Assembly (NCBI GenBank): GCA_007119795.1
Contig: SKOZ01000004.1
Span: forward strand, 1 to 34,877
Direction: 5' to 3'
DNA length: 34,877 nucleotides
Source of the DNA: Planctomycetales bacterium
GTDB lineage: Bacteria > Planctomycetota > Planctomycetia > Pirellulales > Thermoguttaceae
Position numbers and translations under genes: made by a program. Below are positions 1 to 8,419 of the stretch, piece by piece. Under the pieces are notes generated by a model that saw only the letters and a program-made list of their open reading frames with translations, ran no database searches and had not been told where the DNA came from. Every line of letters begins with the position of its first letter. Position 1 is the first letter of the stretch.

Positions 1-877
1 GCAGGACGTCGACGCGGCCGACATTGTCGCGGCGGTGCCACTGGACGTAGACGTTGCCCGCCGCGTCGGCACTCTGTCCGAAGGTGGCCGGATACTCGGA
101 GCCGACGTGGGCCGGAATCTCGCCCACGGCCCGCAGCAGGGGAGCCTCCCCGCCATCCTCGAGGAAGACGGTCCGCCCGCCGGCCGGCATGACCACCGTC
201 CGGTCGATCAGGGCGATGTCGCGCGAGCAGACGAAGTGATCGCGCCAGGTCACCCGGTCCTGACCGTGCTCGAGCCAATCCGCCCCGCACCAGCGGTCGC
301 CCCGGAAGCCGACGATCTCCTCGACGAAGTCCCAGGTCCAGACGACCTCGCCGGCCGGCTCGACGGCGTAGACCCGCGCCCCCAGCGTGGCGAAATAGAC
401 ACGGTCGTCCCCCACGGCGGGAGCCGAGAAGATCGGTTCCCGGCAGTCGATCTCGGCGACGACGGCCCCGCTCTCCCGATCGAGGACGTAGTAGTAGCCG
501 GCCATCGTGCCCACGTGCAGGTAGGGGCCGATGACCGCGGGTGTGGCGACGTTGTTGCAGTTTCCCGGCCCTCCCCGGGTGGCGAAGCTCCAGCTCACTT
601 GGTGGGTGGCAGCGTCGATCGCCAGCACGACGCCCGAGCCGTCGACGACGAACACCTGTCCGTCGCTGACCACCGGCGCCGCGAAGAGGGCATCGGTGCA
701 GGGCACGGCGGCGATCAGCCCCAGGGGAAGCTCCAACGAAGCCTGCGGCGCGTTGCCGGAGCGGAGTGCGTCTCCCTGCAACTGCGGCCACGAATCGGCC
801 CCGTTCACCGCGGCACCACGGGCCGCCAGGGTGAGGAGAACCGTTGCCCACAGGAAACCGCGCGCGAACCTGATCAT
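1..877 (-). CDS. PQQ-like beta-propeller exported protein (3' end outside window)
   Basis: The reading frame is open on the minus strand from an ATG at 877 to the window edge (292 codons, no stop), so the C-terminus is missing. The first 27 residues form a signal peptide with an Arg-containing start and a hydrophobic core (LWATVLLTLAA). The mature part opens with a WPQLQGDALRSGN segment, which resembles the W-P-x-x-x-G-D-x-x-R-x-G start of PQQ_2/quinoprotein propellers. It then shows repeated blade motifs such as VYAVEPAGEVVW and YYYVLDRESGAVV. No CXXCH is visible in the part present. The family includes alcohol-dehydrogenase-like quinoproteins and many structural BamB-like or planctomycete propellers without proven cofactor. 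Enzyme activity cannot be assigned. A GAGGT lies about 8 bases before the start. It is separated from the next minus-strand gene by a pseudogene. Confidence 0.85.
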   Translation of the reverse strand, partial: MIRFARGFLWATVLLTLAARGAAVNGADSWPQLQGDALRSGNAPQASLELPLGLIAAVPCTDALFAAPVVSDGQVFVVDGSGVVLAIDAATHQVSWSFATRGGPGNCNNVATPAVIGPYLHVGTMAGYYYVLDRESGAVVAEIDCREPIFSAPAVGDDRVYFATLGARVYAVEPAGEVVWTWDFVEEIVGFRGDRWCGADWLEHGQDRVTWRDHFVCSRDIALIDRTVVMPAGGRTVFLEDGGEAPLLRAVGEIPAHVGSEYPATFGQSADAAGNVYVQWHRRDNVGRVDVL

Positions 878-1090
878 GGCGGACCTCGCCGTCTTCCTTT
901 CGAACTACGGCGGCAGCACGGGCTGTCGCCGCTCTGCCTGGGAATCTCCCCTAATCTACGGAGCCACCCTCCACGGCAACCTTGCGCGGGCGAGCCGGGA
1001 GCTATCGCTCGGCCACCCGCGCGCGTGGGGGCCATCACGCCGGCCTCACCTGCCCGCCGGCTCGGGCTCCCGCTCGACTGCTGCGGATAG

Positions 1091-1359
1091 CAGCATTGTA
1101 AGTCCGCCACCAGGCGGTTGCCAACCTGCGCATTCCGGGTTCCGGTGCCCGATTTCAATCCCGGCGAGCTTCGCCGCCGGCTCCCCGACTGCGTGCGGGT
1201 CCTCGATGCGCTGCTGCGCGAGGGGCACACGGTCTACGTCCATTGCAGGGGGGGATCAACCGCTCCCCGAGCAGCGTGGCGGCCTATCTCCACTGGCTGC
1301 AAGGGATGTCCCTGGCCGAGGCGGCAGGCCTCGTCACCCGGCGGCGGCCGTTGCCATGA
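1091..1359 (+). pseudogene. Dual-specificity/tyrosine phosphatase remnant with frameshift at a G7 run
   Basis: The first frame (open from 1091) encodes RVPVPDFNPGEL, then a helix, then GHTVYVHCRGG. This is the approach to the phosphatase signature H-C-X5-R-S. After the run of seven G at 1248-1254 the rest of the motif and the following helix continue in another frame: INRSPSSVAAYLHWLQGMSL, then a short tail ending RRRPLP and a TGA at 1357-1359. One more G would restore HCRGGINRSPS, with Cys nucleophile and Arg in place. The family is normally about 150 residues. Here the N-terminal half is missing and the C-terminus stops early, so it looks like a decayed fragment even if the G run is a sequencing error. 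No start with a ribosome site was found; TTG at 1118 is the only start-like codon in frame. Confidence 0.7.
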
Positions 1360-1405
1360 GATTGCGGGGCTGTGGGGCGGGCCCATCCTGCCATCGGTTG
1401 CGGCG

Positions 1406-3085
1406 TCAGTCGGCCACGGGGGCGAACTCCAAGCCGCCGAAGTTCAGCGGCGTGGCGTCGAACCGCACCCGCAAGACGCGCGTGCCCTCGGCGAGGCGCA
1501 CTCTCTGCGGCGGCAGTGGCTGGTAGTTGCCCCAATACTGGGTGCCCGTGGTGAAGCGGTGGTCGAACGAGAACTCGGCGAGCGGCTCATCGTCGACTTC
1601 CAAGAGGATGCGGTCCGGCTTCTCCGAGTAACCCTGCATGGCGTCGGGACGGGCGATGAAGGGGGTTACTTGGTAGTCGCCGGTCTCCCTCACCTGGACC
1701 GTGTAGAGGACCCACAGGCCGCGATGGCTGGCACCGATGCCGCTGGCGTTGGGCGAGGAGATCCCCTCCTCCCTCCGGAAGTCGAGGTTCCACGGAGGCC
1801 TTCCGTAGAGGTTGTCGTTCAGGTAGCTTCCGTACGCGGTGCCCTGCCCCCCTTCGTCGTAGTGGCCGGCGACGATGCGGCCGGGAACGTCCTGCGGCCG
1901 GCCCTCGAAGGGCCTGCTCGGCTCCCCCGACGGATTCTGAACCAGGAAGCTGAGCGACTCGGAGACGCCGATCAGCCCGTCGGAGTCGCGGGCCATGGCG
2001 ACGAGGACGTTCTCGCCGGTGTAGAGCTGGTCGGCGGGCAGGGTGAAGGCGGCCGCGGCCGCCCCCTCCGCGCCGCGGATCCGGCCGTTGATGAAGAGCA
2101 GCACTTCGGTCACCGAACCGCCGGACTTCTCGGCGGTGACCTCGAGGGTCACGCCGCGGCCGGCGGGAACGACGCGGGCCGGCTCACGCATCCGCATCGC
2201 CACGGCGGGCCTCTGCCGCCCGCCCAAGTCTTCTTCGTAGACCCGCACATAGTCGACCGCGAGCTGGTCGGGCCACTGGGCATCGTCGTAGTGGCCGAAA
2301 AAACCGCCCCTGCGCGGCTCGCGGAAGCAGCCGGAAATGAGCAGGTGCATCGGCTGGTTCGTCACCGGCACCTCGGTGTGGTCGAGGCGGAACGTCTCCT
2401 CGCCGTTGTGGTAGAAGATGTACTCCAGCGGCGTCCACTCCACGCCGATCACGTGGAAGGCGTCCCAGTCGTCCACGAGCACCGTGGAACGGTGGGAGAC
2501 CCGGTAGAGCCTGTTGCCCGCGAGCCTCTCCTGCGGACTGCGGTCGGCGGGAGCGGGCTCGAGCTGCGCGTCGAAATGCAGGCACTGCGCGTAATCGAGC
2601 TGCTCTTTCGGCTTGAAGAAATCCTCGAAGATGTCGATCTCCTGGCCCATCACGAAGGGGTTGGGCCCCGGCTCGACGCCGTGAAGCCACACGGCGCCCC
2701 ACCAGCCCGGCTCCCGCGTGAACCGGGCACGGGTTTCGACGTAGCCGTACGTGAAGTGGAAATTGCCCTTGGTCTCGATGCCGTGGTGATAGCGGTAGGT
2801 CCCCTCCTCGTCGCGGGTCACCTTGACGACGAAGTGCCCCCGGCCGTCGACGTCGGCATGGTCGTCGCAGAGCACGCCCTGGGCACCGTCCCAGGCGAAG
2901 GCCGGCATGCTCGAGCGGCGCCGCGTCCACTTGGACTCGTCCAGCTCGTCGCCCTCGAAGTCGTCGCTGAAGACGAGCCGCCACTGCTTGTGTTCCGGCG
3001 GACCGGCACCCCGCTCGGCGCCGTGGGAAGATTCGGCGAGGACCGCAAGCAGTCCCGCCAACACCACGACCAAGATGCGTTTCAT
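1406..3085 (-). CDS. GH16 family glycoside hydrolase with Ig-like and CBM6/35-like domains
   Basis: This is a 559-residue secreted protein. Residues 1-22 are a signal peptide (MKRILVVVLAGLLAVLA). Residues 35-285 are a GH16 jelly roll. It has the start LVFSDDFEGDELDESKW and the catalytic signature GQEIDIFEDF, with E149, D151 and E154 in the E-x-D-x-x-E spacing of the beta-bulge type (laminarinase, agarase and carrageenase relatives). Residues about 300-385 look like an Ig-like domain (VTLEVTAEKSGGSVTEV and a following FINGR). Residues about 400-559 resemble a CBM6/CBM35-like sugar-binding domain (VPGRIVAGHYDEGGQG at its start, FGGLEFAP at its end). It would cut beta-1,3/1,4-linked polysaccharide outside the cytoplasm; the substrate cannot be told from the motif. 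No strong ribosome site precedes the ATG at 3085. The upstream neighbour, 104 bases away, is a large FAD protein. Confidence 0.92.
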   Translation of the reverse strand: MKRILVVVLAGLLAVLAESSHGAERGAGPPEHKQWRLVFSDDFEGDELDESKWTRRRSSMPAFAWDGAQGVLCDDHADVDGRGHFVVKVTRDEEGTYRYHHGIETKGNFHFTYGYVETRARFTREPGWWGAVWLHGVEPGPNPFVMGQEIDIFEDFFKPKEQLDYAQCLHFDAQLEPAPADRSPQERLAGNRLYRVSHRSTVLVDDWDAFHVIGVEWTPLEYIFYHNGEETFRLDHTEVPVTNQPMHLLISGCFREPRRGGFFGHYDDAQWPDQLAVDYVRVYEEDLGGRQRPAVAMRMREPARVVPAGRGVTLEVTAEKSGGSVTEVLLFINGRIRGAEGAAAAAFTLPADQLYTGENVLVAMARDSDGLIGVSESLSFLVQNPSGEPSRPFEGRPQDVPGRIVAGHYDEGGQGTAYGSYLNDNLYGRPPWNLDFRREEGISSPNASGIGASHRGLWVLYTVQVRETGDYQVTPFIARPDAMQGYSEKPDRILLEVDDEPLAEFSFDHRFTTGTQYWGNYQPLPPQRVRLAEGTRVLRVRFDATPLNFGGLEFAPVAD

Positions 3086-3189
3086 CGTGATGGTCCCGAC
3101 GAGGGAGGTTTCGGAGGCTTCCGCTTTGCGGACGATCTCATCCCAGGCTGGCGCTATGCATCGGGAAGGACGCTTCCCGTGCCTGCCGG

Positions 3190-6100
3190 CTATTCGCCGA
3201 GCACCGCCTGGGCGTGGCGGGCGAGGTGGCCGCGGAGGTCGGTGGCGTAGGCGCGGAGCGTGTCCTCGCCGAGCCCCTCGTGATCGCCGAGCCGGTAGAG
3301 GGCGCGGGCCAGGAGCAGCTCGCGGAGCGACTCGCGGCGGGTGTGGACGGCGTTCAGGTAGCGGGCCTCCACGGCGTCGTGCGCCTTGGCGGCATGGATC
3401 GTGTCGTGGACGTAGCCCGACATCCCCGGCCTGGCGAGCAGTTCGGCGAGCGCGGCCGCGGCAGAGGGATCCTCCAGCCGCTCGAGGGCCATCGCCACGG
3501 CGCGGTGGTGGGAGAAGTCGGCCTCGGCGTCGAGCAGCGCCACCATCTCGAGGATCGCCGGCACCGCCTCGCGGGCGCCGGCCATGCCGAGGGCCACGAT
3601 ATCGGTGTCCAGGGGGCTCAGGGCGTCGCCGTACTGGCCCATGCCGCGGTAGTTCCAGCCCTGATCCCAGGCATCGGCGGCCCGGATGCGCCCGATGAGC
3701 AGGTCGGCCCCGGCGGCGTCGCCGAGCATGGCCAGCTTCTGGGCATAGGCATACTGCCGCTCACCCTCGCTCGACGCGAAGGCCTCGCGAAGCAGCGGCA
3801 GCGCCTGTTCGCGGTGGAGGAAGACGATCGCCGCGGCGCGGTAGTCGTCCGGGGCCTCGCGGACCGCCTCGGCGATCTTTTCGGCCGACATGGGGAGCGA
3901 GTCCTCGTGCTCGAGGGCCTCTTCCGGCAGGTTGCCGATCTCGACGAGCTTCTCCTGCAGCGCCTTCACGTCGATGGCGCGGAGCAACGCTCCCTCGCGC
4001 GAGGCCATGGCCGCGGCCAGGCCGGCGGCGTAGCCCTGGTTCTGGATGCAGGGCTGCATGCGGGTCAGGGGCACGGCGTCGCGGTGGACGCTGATCCCCA
4101 GGCCGGTGACCAGCAGCCCCTCCATCCCCCGCGGCAGCAGGCAGCGGTAGGGGATGTTGACCGTGAAGCCCTGGCGGTGCGGCGGGGTCTCGAGCATCAG
4201 GTAGGGATCGACCGTGAAGCCGTGCGAGTCGAAGTCGCTGTACGCCTGGCCGATGGTGTCCGGATAGGTGCGGCCGACCATCTGGTCGAGGATCGTCATG
4301 TAGAAATCGCCCACGATCCGCCGCCGCTCGCGGGTATCGATGAGCTGCGCCTGGTCGAAGGCCTCGGGGTACTTCTGCTTGGCGTAGACGAAGACGTGCC
4401 AGACGTCGACCATGTCGGTCTCGTCGACGATGGTGAAGTCGGTGTTCGTGTAGCTGGAGCCGAGGCGCCGCGGGGGGAGCCCCGTGCCCTGCATGCCGAA
4501 CTCGCGGGCATCGGTGTAGTCGAGCTCCGCGCCGGCGGCCGCAGCGATATCGGCATTGCCGGTGGAGTCGATCACCACGTCGGCCAGCACCACGCCTCGG
4601 CCCTCGGGCGTGGCCACCACGGCCCCCACCACCCGGTCGCCGTCGACCAGGGCGCCGCAGCCGATGGTGCCGAACCAGACTTCGGCGCCTTCGTCGAGGA
4701 GCGTCCGCCGCCACCACTCGGCCTTCTGCTCCGGCTGCCAGGCGGCGCCGCCGGGAACCGTCGAGGTGAAGCCCGCACGGTTGCCCCAGTAGTAGCGGGT
4801 GATCAGGCCCGCCGTCCCCACGCCGCCGAGCGTGTGCAGGTACTCGACCACGAGCACCTCGGCCCCCTCGCGGGCCGTAGCGATGCCCGCCGGGGCTCCC
4901 CCCGTGCCGCCGCCGATGACCACCACATCGTAGCGGCCCAGGACGGGGAGGTCGCGAACCTCCTGGGGAATCGTGGGCAACTGCTGGTTCGGCCGCACCC
5001 CGGTGAGCAGCTCGCGGACCTCTGCGGCAGGCCGGGCATTCCTGTCCGGCGCGTCCCGCCCGGCGCTCTCCCCGCCGCCCGCAACCAGCCGCACGCCGGA
5101 AAGCTCGCCGACGTCTGCCGCCTCTTCAGCCGCCGCGGCGCCCACCCGCGCGCCGAGCTCGATCTGCTCCAGCGGCCGCAGCAACTGCTCCGCGCGGGCG
5201 CGACTCACATCGGCCACGCCGCTGAGGACGTACAGGCGGTCCACGCCGTCCGGCCGGAAGGCGTCGAGCGGCAGATCCTCGGCGTCCATGGCGTCGTCGG
5301 CAACGGCCCGGCGGCCATGCACGGCGTCGGGGGGGACCTGAAAGAGCCGGTCGGCGGTGACCTGTTGATCGGGGTGGTAGGTCGCCGTGCGGGCCAACTG
5401 GTCCGCGGCCGCCCAGGCGCGGTAGCTGCCGTCGGCCATGGGGAGCTCGAGCGTGTACTCGATCGTCTTGAATGCGCTCGTCGCCATGCCCGTCGGGGCA
5501 TCTTCCCGGCAGGTAGGGCACTGCCCGGGGAAGTCGCAGGTGCAGGAACCGCCAAAGCGGGGTTCGATGATGCGCACGGAGCCGTTCTCGACCTCCACCG
5601 GCTCACCACCGACGACCACGCGGCGGAAGGTGTGTGTGCCGGCGGGGTAAGGCCGGAAGCGGGCGCCGGCCATGCGGGCCACGGCGCCGCGGTCGGTGGC
5701 ATCGATGATCGTCCGCGCGCGGATCGCCTGGCGGCCGGCGCGGTTGGCCATGACGATGCCCGCCGGGGCCCCGGCGGCGTCGCGGAGCACATCGGTCGGG
5801 TAGCAACTGAAGAGGAACTCCACGCCGGCGTCGATCAGCACCCTCTCCAGCGTCTTCTTCACGTGCAGGGGGCGGGGCGGAGGGGGAGCAGCCGGTTCCT
5901 CGCTGCCCGTGCGGGCACGGATTACCTCGATCTCGCCCAAAAGCACGCGGCGGGCGTCGTCGGCCTTCTCGACGTCGAAGCGGACGTAGCGGGCCTCTCC
6001 CTGGACCGGGGCCGAGAGGAGAATGGGAGCCCCCACCGGACCGGCAACGCCTGCGGGGATCCCGTCGTTCTCGAGCACGGCCGCCTCACTCCAGGCAGCA

Positions 6101-6714
6101 CCGTCTTCGCTGGTCAGCACCGTCACGCGCGCGACCTTGAAGTCCCTCTCCACGTCGTCATGGTCGCGGTGGTAGACCACGATCCGCACGCCATCGATTG
6201 CCTGGCTCTCGCCGAGGTCGGCATCGATGGTGACACTGCCGTCGTACTGGACGCTCTGGGAGGCGGCGTTCCCCCATGTGCCGTTCGTGAGCCGGCCGGG
6301 TGGATCGGTGTCGTGGTGGGGAGAGCCTGTGGGGCGGCTCGCCGCGTAGGTGAGCGCGATACGGTCCGGGTGCGATCCCACTTCAAAGACCACCGGGTCA
6401 TCGTAGATCGCCTGCGCCAGCGGCGAGGCCGGCGCCTCGTCCTCCTCGAGCCAGAGGCGCAGCGTGGCGGTCATGTCGTCGCCAAGGTACGGATGCGGCG
6501 CGGCGAGAAAGACGCGGGCGCCCCCCTCGGCGGCCGCCAGGGCCGCCGAGACCGCCCCGGTGCTGCCGCCGACCACCACCACGTCGACGTCGTAGGCCAG
6601 CGGGAGCTCGCGCCCCGACTCGCGGACCGTCTCCGCGGCGGCCGCCAGCGGGGCGGTCAAGAGGGCAGCCAGCAACGCGAAGGCCGACAGCGGAGTCCGT
6701 GTTCGAGCGATCAT
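3190..6714 (-). CDS. Giant double FAD-dependent oxidoreductase with inserted discoidin domain and HEAT-like tail
   Basis: This is a 1174-residue exported protein. The start is ATG 6714, because a signal peptide (residues 1-27, FALLAALLTAPLAAAA) follows it and GGAGAGGAC lies just upstream. The earlier in-frame start reads through the hemerythrin gene. Module 1 (about 42-535) has a Rossmann motif GGSTGAVSAALAAAEGG at 49-65. It is interrupted by an F5/8C-like discoidin domain at about 108-266 (YDGSVTIDADLGESQAIDGV, then ARYVRFDVEK). A cysteine cluster lies at 391-402 (C-x-C-x5-C-x2-C). Module 2 (about 594-935) is a FAD_oxidored (PF12831-like) unit with GGGTGGAPAG at 601-610 and the closing GLGISVHRDAVPLTRMQP. 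Residues about 955-1174 look like helical HEAT-like repeats. Planctomycete relatives of such modules are often labelled xanthan lyase or FAD oxidoreductase without proof. Substrate unknown; carbohydrate is suggested by the discoidin domain and the GH16 neighbour. Confidence 0.88.
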   Translation of the reverse strand: MIARTRTPLSAFALLAALLTAPLAAAAETVRESGRELPLAYDVDVVVVGGSTGAVSAALAAAEGGARVFLAAPHPYLGDDMTATLRLWLEEDEAPASPLAQAIYDDPVVFEVGSHPDRIALTYAASRPTGSPHHDTDPPGRLTNGTWGNAASQSVQYDGSVTIDADLGESQAIDGVRIVVYHRDHDDVERDFKVARVTVLTSEDGAAWSEAAVLENDGIPAGVAGPVGAPILLSAPVQGEARYVRFDVEKADDARRVLLGEIEVIRARTGSEEPAAPPPPRPLHVKKTLERVLIDAGVEFLFSCYPTDVLRDAAGAPAGIVMANRAGRQAIRARTIIDATDRGAVARMAGARFRPYPAGTHTFRRVVVGGEPVEVENGSVRIIEPRFGGSCTCDFPGQCPTCREDAPTGMATSAFKTIEYTLELPMADGSYRAWAAADQLARTATYHPDQQVTADRLFQVPPDAVHGRRAVADDAMDAEDLPLDAFRPDGVDRLYVLSGVADVSRARAEQLLRPLEQIELGARVGAAAAEEAADVGELSGVRLVAGGGESAGRDAPDRNARPAAEVRELLTGVRPNQQLPTIPQEVRDLPVLGRYDVVVIGGGTGGAPAGIATAREGAEVLVVEYLHTLGGVGTAGLITRYYWGNRAGFTSTVPGGAAWQPEQKAEWWRRTLLDEGAEVWFGTIGCGALVDGDRVVGAVVATPEGRGVVLADVVIDSTGNADIAAAAGAELDYTDAREFGMQGTGLPPRRLGSSYTNTDFTIVDETDMVDVWHVFVYAKQKYPEAFDQAQLIDTRERRRIVGDFYMTILDQMVGRTYPDTIGQAYSDFDSHGFTVDPYLMLETPPHRQGFTVNIPYRCLLPRGMEGLLVTGLGISVHRDAVPLTRMQPCIQNQGYAAGLAAAMASREGALLRAIDVKALQEKLVEIGNLPEEALEHEDSLPMSAEKIAEAVREAPDDYRAAAIVFLHREQALPLLREAFASSEGERQYAYAQKLAMLGDAAGADLLIGRIRAADAWDQGWNYRGMGQYGDALSPLDTDIVALGMAGAREAVPAILEMVALLDAEADFSHHRAVAMALERLEDPSAAAALAELLARPGMSGYVHDTIHAAKAHDAVEARYLNAVHTRRESLRELLLARALYRLGDHEGLGEDTLRAYATDLRGHLARHAQAVLGE

Positions 6715-6733
6715 GGTATTGTCCTCTCCGGTT

Positions 6734-7180
6734 TCAGTCCTTGGCCCCCAGGTCCCGCGTGTAGGCCTCCTGAATGAGGCGGTCCTCGTTCCGCTCGTGG
6801 GCGAGCAGCTTCTCGCGGAACGCGCCGAAGCGCTCGGCGAGCTCGTCCCACCAGGTGTCGCTTCCCATGGCGGCGCTCGCCCAGTCGGCCAGTTCGCGGG
6901 CCGCCTCGGCCATGCGTGGGTGCTCTTCGAGGAGGCCGTCGGCACGATCGGCGAGCTGCGGTGCGTGGGCCACGGCGTCGCTGAAGTAGCCGCCCCGCTC
7001 CTCGAGCTCGAAGTGGCTCAGCAGGTGGTCGGCCAGTTGGCCGAGCATCCGGCAGACCTCTTCGGGGGGCGTGTTCCGTTCGCCGGCCGCCCGGTGCAGT
7101 TCCGTGAGCAGGGCCAGCAGGGCCTTGTGATCCTCTTCAACGGCGCGGAGGATGTCTTGTTCGTGCGGATTGGGGTCCAT
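6734..7180 (-). CDS. Hemerythrin HHE domain protein
   Basis: This 148-residue cytoplasmic four-helix bundle starts at ATG 7180, preceded by CAGGAAGCG. A longer frame upstream lacks family similarity. The ligand pattern of HHE di-iron proteins is present: H18, H52, H56, E60 (DHLLSHFELEE), H87 (LEEHPRMAE), H128 and E132 (LAHERNEDRLI). Such proteins bind a non-heme di-iron site and are linked to oxygen or nitric oxide sensing, oxygen storage or iron-centre repair. There is no fused regulatory domain, so it is a stand-alone hemerythrin. The gene ends 19 bases before the FAD oxidoreductase start, so the two are likely co-transcribed. This suggests that oxygen or iron status is linked to expression or function of the flavoprotein, which is inference. 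Confidence 0.88.
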   Translation of the reverse strand: MDPNPHEQDILRAVEEDHKALLALLTELHRAAGERNTPPEEVCRMLGQLADHLLSHFELEERGGYFSDAVAHAPQLADRADGLLEEHPRMAEAARELADWASAAMGSDTWWDELAERFGAFREKLLAHERNEDRLIQEAYTRDLGAKD

Positions 7181-7268
7181 TGGTCGCTTCCTGGCCAACC
7201 TGTTCGGTAACCGTCCCTCGGCAGCCCGCGAGGCCGCCGCCTCTCGCCTGCGTATTCGGCATGGTACG

Positions 7269-7288
7269 CGGCACAGGCCCCTGTGCCG
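7269..7288. repeat. Perfect inverted repeat, 9-bp arms with 2-base centre
   Basis: CGGCACAGG is followed after CC by CCTGTGCCG. The dyad lies about 90 bases upstream of the hemerythrin start. It could be a dimeric repressor site or an RNA hairpin in the leader. The sequence does not match an operator I recognise. Confidence 0.5.
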
Positions 7289-7485
7289 TGCGTTTCCGAG
7301 TCGATGCCCCATCCCGCGGACCCGGGCACGCCAGACCCGCATCCCTGACTCGTCCTCCCGGGCGCTGCGCCGCACAGCACCTGTACGGCGTACTCTCCCC
7401 GGATGCGTGCCAGTATACGACGCCCGCGCCCTCCCGTCACCTGTTGTAGTGCCTGGTGGCTGGAACCATCCACGAGCCCACTCAA

Positions 7486-7513
7486 CCCTAATCCCTCGCC
7501 CCTCGCCCCTCCC
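7486..7513 (-). other. G-quadruplex-type motif directly after the bshB1 stop
   Basis: The minus strand carries five G-tracts of 3-4 bases with loops of 1, 3, 3 and 4 bases (C-tracts on the plus strand at 7511-7513, 7506-7509, 7499-7502, 7493-7495 and 7486-7488). It begins immediately after the TGA at 7514-7516 and would be at the start of the bshB1 3' untranslated RNA. The pattern fits a two- to three-layer quadruplex. The function is unknown; transcript 3' end protection or termination is possible. Confidence 0.45.
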
Positions 7514-8212
7514 TCAGACCAGCCCGCGGAGCGAGGCGAGGCCGATGGGCTCGCGGCTGGCGATCGGTTCGCCGTAGGCTGCCCCGATCGACCAGCCCCA
7601 GGTGGCCGCCTGGTCGCGGAGGCGGTCGAGGAAGGTTGGCGGCTCGGGGCTGCGACCCTCGATGAACTGGCTGTGGTAAGAGGCGATGGCGGCCTGCTTC
7701 CGCTCCCAGTAGGGGCTGATATCCACGACAAAAGCCGGCTGGGGGACGATCCGTAGGTGGACGCAGTAGTAGTAGAGCACCCGCTCGGGATAATGCGGCC
7801 TGCCCGCCATCTTCGTCTTCACGAATTTCGCCCAGAAGCGGGCGTCCTCGACGAGCTTGGTGGCTGCCGCGTGGTCTGGATGGGCGTCGACCCAGTAGGG
7901 GGCGAAGAGCCATCGGGGGCGCACCCGGCGGATGACCTCGGTGAGCCGTTCGCGGGCTGCGAGGGTCGGCTCGAGGCTCCGGTTGGGCAGCCCCAGGTTC
8001 TCCCGCCAGGCAAGCCCCAGAATCTCCGTGGCGGCGGCGGTCTCGCCGAGGCGGGTCTCGATCGAGCCGAAGGGCGTTGGCTCGCCGTCGGTCAGGTCGA
8101 GCACTCCCACACGGAATCCCTCGTCCTGCATCCGCATGATGGTCCCGGCCAACCCGAGCTCGGCATCGTCGGGATGGGGGGCGACGACCAGCACGTCCAG
8201 CGCATCCGACAT
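7514..8212 (-). CDS. bshB1: Bacillithiol biosynthesis deacetylase BshB1 (PIG-L/LmbE family)
   Basis: This 232-residue cytoplasmic enzyme would remove the acetyl group from N-acetylglucosaminyl-malate in bacillithiol synthesis. The PIG-L zinc motif APHPDDAELG holds H13, D15 and D16, and HPDH (111-114) supplies the second zinc histidine. The order DLTDGEPTPFGS, then ETRLGE, then ILGLAWRENLGLPNR, then FAPYWVDAHPDH, then VVDISPYWERK, then YHSQF is the pattern of the BshB1 subgroup rather than generic LmbE proteins. The length is close to the usual 230-240. The start at 8212 is supported by a CGGAG about 8 bases upstream. No bshA or bshC lies in the window. It is divergent from the secretin-like gene. 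Confidence 0.9.
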   Translation of the reverse strand: MSDALDVLVVAPHPDDAELGLAGTIMRMQDEGFRVGVLDLTDGEPTPFGSIETRLGETAAATEILGLAWRENLGLPNRSLEPTLAARERLTEVIRRVRPRWLFAPYWVDAHPDHAAATKLVEDARFWAKFVKTKMAGRPHYPERVLYYYCVHLRIVPQPAFVVDISPYWERKQAAIASYHSQFIEGRSPEPPTFLDRLRDQAATWGWSIGAAYGEPIASREPIGLASLRGLV

Positions 8213-8322
8213 CGAGGGACTCCGTTTTCCGTCAGTGCCTATCTCTTGCGGCGCCCGGCCGGGCAGCAGCCCGCCCGGTCACTCTCAAACTACCCATTTC
8301 TCCGAGACCAGCTAGATTGGCC

Positions 8323-8351
8323 TTGCCGCCGCCGACTCCTCGCTCTATAGT
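8323..8351 (+). promoter_or_regulatory. Sigma-70-like promoter for the secretin-like gene
   Basis: TTGCCG at 8323-8328, a 17-base spacer and TATAGT at 8346-8351 (five of six matches to the consensus -10) lie 68 bases before the ATG at 8420, in the divergent gap with bshB1. The -35 matches four of six. The position and spacing fit a start of transcription near 8358. Confidence 0.45.
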
Positions 8352-8419
8352 ATGCCGCCCCGGGGTGGATACGGAAGCAAGGTTCCCCTGCCTGGCTGGG
8401 CATGGAGGCTTCGAGAGTG

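Larger units (their letters stand above)
7181..7513. other. Intergenic region between hemerythrin and bshB1, no gene seen
   Basis: There are 333 bases with no convincing coding frame. It holds a perfect inverted repeat at 7269-7288 and five closely spaced C-tracts at 7486-7513 next to the bshB1 stop, both listed separately. Hemerythrin is read in the same direction as bshB1, so it probably has its own promoter somewhere in this stretch. No clear -35/-10 pair was found. Confidence 0.6.

Noticed and set aside
35..1090. Long plus-strand frame of 351 codons
   Set aside because: It is Asp/Arg/Pro-rich with no domain and lies opposite the PQQ-like propeller, which has a signal peptide and propeller motifs.
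3214..6777. Plus-strand frame of 1187 codons
   Set aside because: Antisense shadow of the FAD oxidoreductase. GC-rich codon bias keeps the opposite frame open; it has no recognisable motifs.
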